Below are positions 62,009 to 64,000 of a stretch of 64,000 nucleotides of DNA, one piece after another. The DNA comes from Semisulcospira habei (lineage: Eukaryota > Mollusca > Gastropoda > Semisulcospiridae), in contig BTPG01000003.1 in NCBI GenBank assembly GCA_036245525.1, positions 155,055,233-155,119,232 on the forward strand, read 5' to 3'. Both the position numbers and the translations under genes were made by a program. The notes below the pieces were generated by a model, which was given only the letters and a program-made list of their open reading frames with translations, ran no database searches and had not been told where the DNA came from. How positions within the stretch are numbered: position 1 is the stretch's first letter; every line of letters begins with the position of its first letter.

Positions 62009-62142
62009 AAATGCTTGTCAAGACGCTTGTCCTAAACTACGAAACTCAATCAACAAACTGGACTCTGATGTGATTGCTCGAACTGAACGCTCGAACCCAT
62101 ACGGTCCAAATCACACACCAGGACACAAATGCACGTTTAAAG

Positions 62143-62239
62143 TTAAACTCTTTGGTTATCGGTAGCGCTTTCTGTCGCGATGATTCCAACAGGAATCATC
62201 GCGACAGCGGGAAAGCTCTACCGACAGCCAAAGGGTTAA
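62143..62239. mobile_element. TTAA foldback, family C, intact
   Basis: TTAA at 62143-62146 and 62236-62239; CTCTTTGGTTATCGGTAGCG / CTACCGACAGCCAAAGGG; centre GATGATTCCAACAGGAATCA. Confidence 0.87.
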
Positions 62240-62286
62240 CTCTTTCGAGACGAGCTGCATTCGGATACGCGAATCGACTGAGTTAA
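62236..62286. mobile_element. 51-bp TTAA micro-element, family R
   Basis: CTCTTTCGAGACGAGCTGC and GAATCGACTGAG ends with TTAA at 62236-62239 (shared) and 62283-62286. Confidence 0.78.
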
Positions 62287-62879
62287 CTTTGTCACGTAAT
62301 AACATGACTGCCACTGAAGTAGGTGCTTGTGGATGCATACGTGTTCTTGCCCTTGCGAGACAGTTTCCGCTGTAGACACTCAACTGACATAGACATAATG
62401 TGATGTGGGCATGATGGATGTTTTAGGAATACACAGTGTAGATGTGTAAACAGCACATATTTATTCATTGATCAGCTGTAAAAATCAGCGTAATTGAAAT
62501 GTGTATTCCCTGAGAGCGAAGTATTGTGACGCAAGACAGCTGTACACTATGTCTCATGAAAATGTTTTGGGCCTAACGGGAAGAAACACGCATACTCTGA
62601 AATGATGTGCATGCTTTCCAAGGCACCAAGCTATCCTTGAGCTATCATGGTCGATCAGCCTCCTTCGAGTGACATGTACTGCTGACCTTGGGAAACTTTT
62701 TAAAACGCTGAAGGCTTTTAGGTGAAGGAGACGCTTGGAAACCTGTCAACTTTTCATCTACCCAACGTCCTGGCTTGAAGCTGCGCAGTCAGACGACGAC
62801 CATGATGTTGGCAATCTGGCCCATGGCCAAGCATGATCCCTTGAACTACACGACTATCTGGGTGTGGGGAAATGGACCT
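62287..62879. other. Intergenic with a family A scrap
   Basis: CACCAAGCTATCCTTGAGCT and ATCATGGTCGATC at 62622-62657; otherwise nothing recognised. Confidence 0.5.
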
Positions 62880-63086
62880 ATTTCGCTACGACGCACTACA
62901 GCAGGAGATGGTTCGACCATGATAATTCAATGGTAGTGCTAGATTGGCTTGGCGCCTGATGGCGCCAAGCTAATCTGGCACTACCCTTGAATTATCATGG
63001 CCAATCCATCTTCTGCAACTGGTACATACTCGTTAGGTGACACCTCTATAAAGTGGGAAATGCGGCTTTGGGGATAAATGGGGTAA
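62880..63086. mobile_element. Family A foldback
   Basis: ACGACGCACTACAGCAGGAG, AGATTGGCTTGGCGCC, loop TGAT, GGCGCCAAGCTAATCT, TACTCGTTAGGTGACACC on the right; right tetramer GTAA. Confidence 0.8.
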
Positions 63087-63100
63087 CTTCGCAACCTTGT

Positions 63101-63147
63101 GCTGGCAGCCACCGGTGCTGTTAAAAGTACCGGTGGCTGCATGCGCA
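63101..63147. repeat. Small hairpin
   Basis: GCAGCCACCGGTGCT / AGTACCGGTGGCTGC around TTAAA. Confidence 0.75.
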
Positions 63148-63422
63148 AGAGGGTTAAAACGCCTGCACAATATGCCGACTGCGGGAGATGGATTGACGAC
63201 ACCCGAAGGTCAAACTCTAATACGCCTGACAGGTAATCTGTTAGACCAACCAGTATTTGATAACCTAAGAACAGACAAACTTTACAACTTATTGTTTGAG
63301 TGTCGTGTGAGTGTGGTACGAGTAGCATGGTCGCGCGTGCAGTACGGACGTTACTTATTTAATTTCACGTGCTGACCATGACACTTCTGCCCTGTGATTG
63401 CGTAAACATGACAGCAAGTACA

Positions 63423-63487
63423 TTTTTGTGAAAAGCAAGATTTTCACAATATTACAATTGTAATCTCGCTTTCACAAAAACCGGATG
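63423..63487. repeat. Family W hairpin
   Basis: TTTTTGTGAAAAGCAAGATT / AATCTCGCTTTCACAAAAA with CACAATATTACAATTG between; related to 57420-57615. Confidence 0.75.
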
Positions 63488-63720
63488 GAACTTGGTGTCT
63501 CAAATTGCCTTCTCACATCAGAATTTTAAAGTATGCATCCAGTTTGCGTATGCGTAAATCAATTTCTGTTTTAATTGTGATGAAACAAATTTTCCCAAGA
63601 CTGCACACCAAGACACGGCAGTAGTTTTCAAATCTTAAATGTAGTTCGCAGCCCCAAGTGGCCACATTCTCAAATTGTTGATTTTGATTTTTCATCGTTC
63701 TAGTTTATGTCGGCGGGTTT

Positions 63721-63786
63721 GTGCGCTGGTCTGTGAGTTTGGACCTTAAGGCGTAAACCGTAAGGTCCCAAATCACACACCAGCAC
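63721..63786. repeat. Family D hairpin
   Basis: GTGCGCTGGTCTGTGAGTTT / CAAATCACACACCAGCACAT with GGACCTTAAGGCG..CCGTAAGGTCC. Confidence 0.82.
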
Positions 63787-64000
63787 ATGCGATATTTTCT
63801 TTGGTTTGTCTGATTTACTTTGATTTGAATGCGTCCTCTGTTGTGATACGTCTTTCAGTTTGTTGAGTTTGGTAAACGGTGTAGCTTTGTGTCTCAGTCA
63901 TTCCATCCATTATGGGCATTTTGAAGTTGCATAATTATCGGGCACTGACAGATTCGATTAGGAAGCCATCATGCCTCGTGCCCTGGAAAAACCCCTCTGC

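Overview
The window is eukaryotic, repeat-dominated DNA, most likely from a marine mollusc or another lophotrochozoan. The phylum is an inference from the CR1/L2-like and RTE LINEs, two tRNA-headed SINE families, very abundant (GA)n, (CA)n and (TA)n microsatellites, and one spliced gene with long introns. No prokaryotic gene organisation, rRNA, functional tRNA or CRISPR array was seen. Almost all long open frames are translated microsatellites or retrotransposon remnants.

Layout. 1-11.4 kb: four bodies or pieces of one endonuclease/reverse-transcriptase LINE group, all on the minus strand, plus a chain of short 3'-end fragments separated by (GA)n tracts, a minus-strand tRNA-derived SINE and a ~110-bp-unit minisatellite. 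11.4-29 kb: no gene; a dense field of foldback elements (families A-F, J, N, Q, R here), a ~165-bp satellite, 40-65-bp minisatellites, a perfect 110-bp palindrome and a 1.2-kb foldback transposon. 29.4-32.7 kb: an RTE-type LINE on the plus strand with 14-bp target-site duplications and several frame breaks. 32.7-42 kb: more TTAA-flanked foldbacks and microsatellites. 42.2-58.3 kb: one protein-coding gene on the plus strand, an ankyrin-repeat protein of 330 residues in three exons (42770-43029, 56929-57152, 57761-58269) whose splice phases join exactly; its first intron is 13.9 kb of repeats. 58.3-64 kb: more foldbacks, a 29-bp tandem repeat and simple repeats.

The only host gene I can support is the ankyrin-repeat gene. 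It has a GC-rich upstream region with ETS-like and CCAAT motifs and a 31-codon upstream ORF that stops two bases before the main start. Most of the rest is several families of short palindromic elements flanked by TTAA, the target signature of piggyBac-type transposition. They recur dozens of times, sometimes chained through a shared TTAA, and lie beside a splice donor and just past the stop codon of the ankyrin gene. The LINE group shows repeated insertion into (GA)n microsatellite and a covarying stem in its 3' end. Family letters are labels made here, not database names; no database was consulted.
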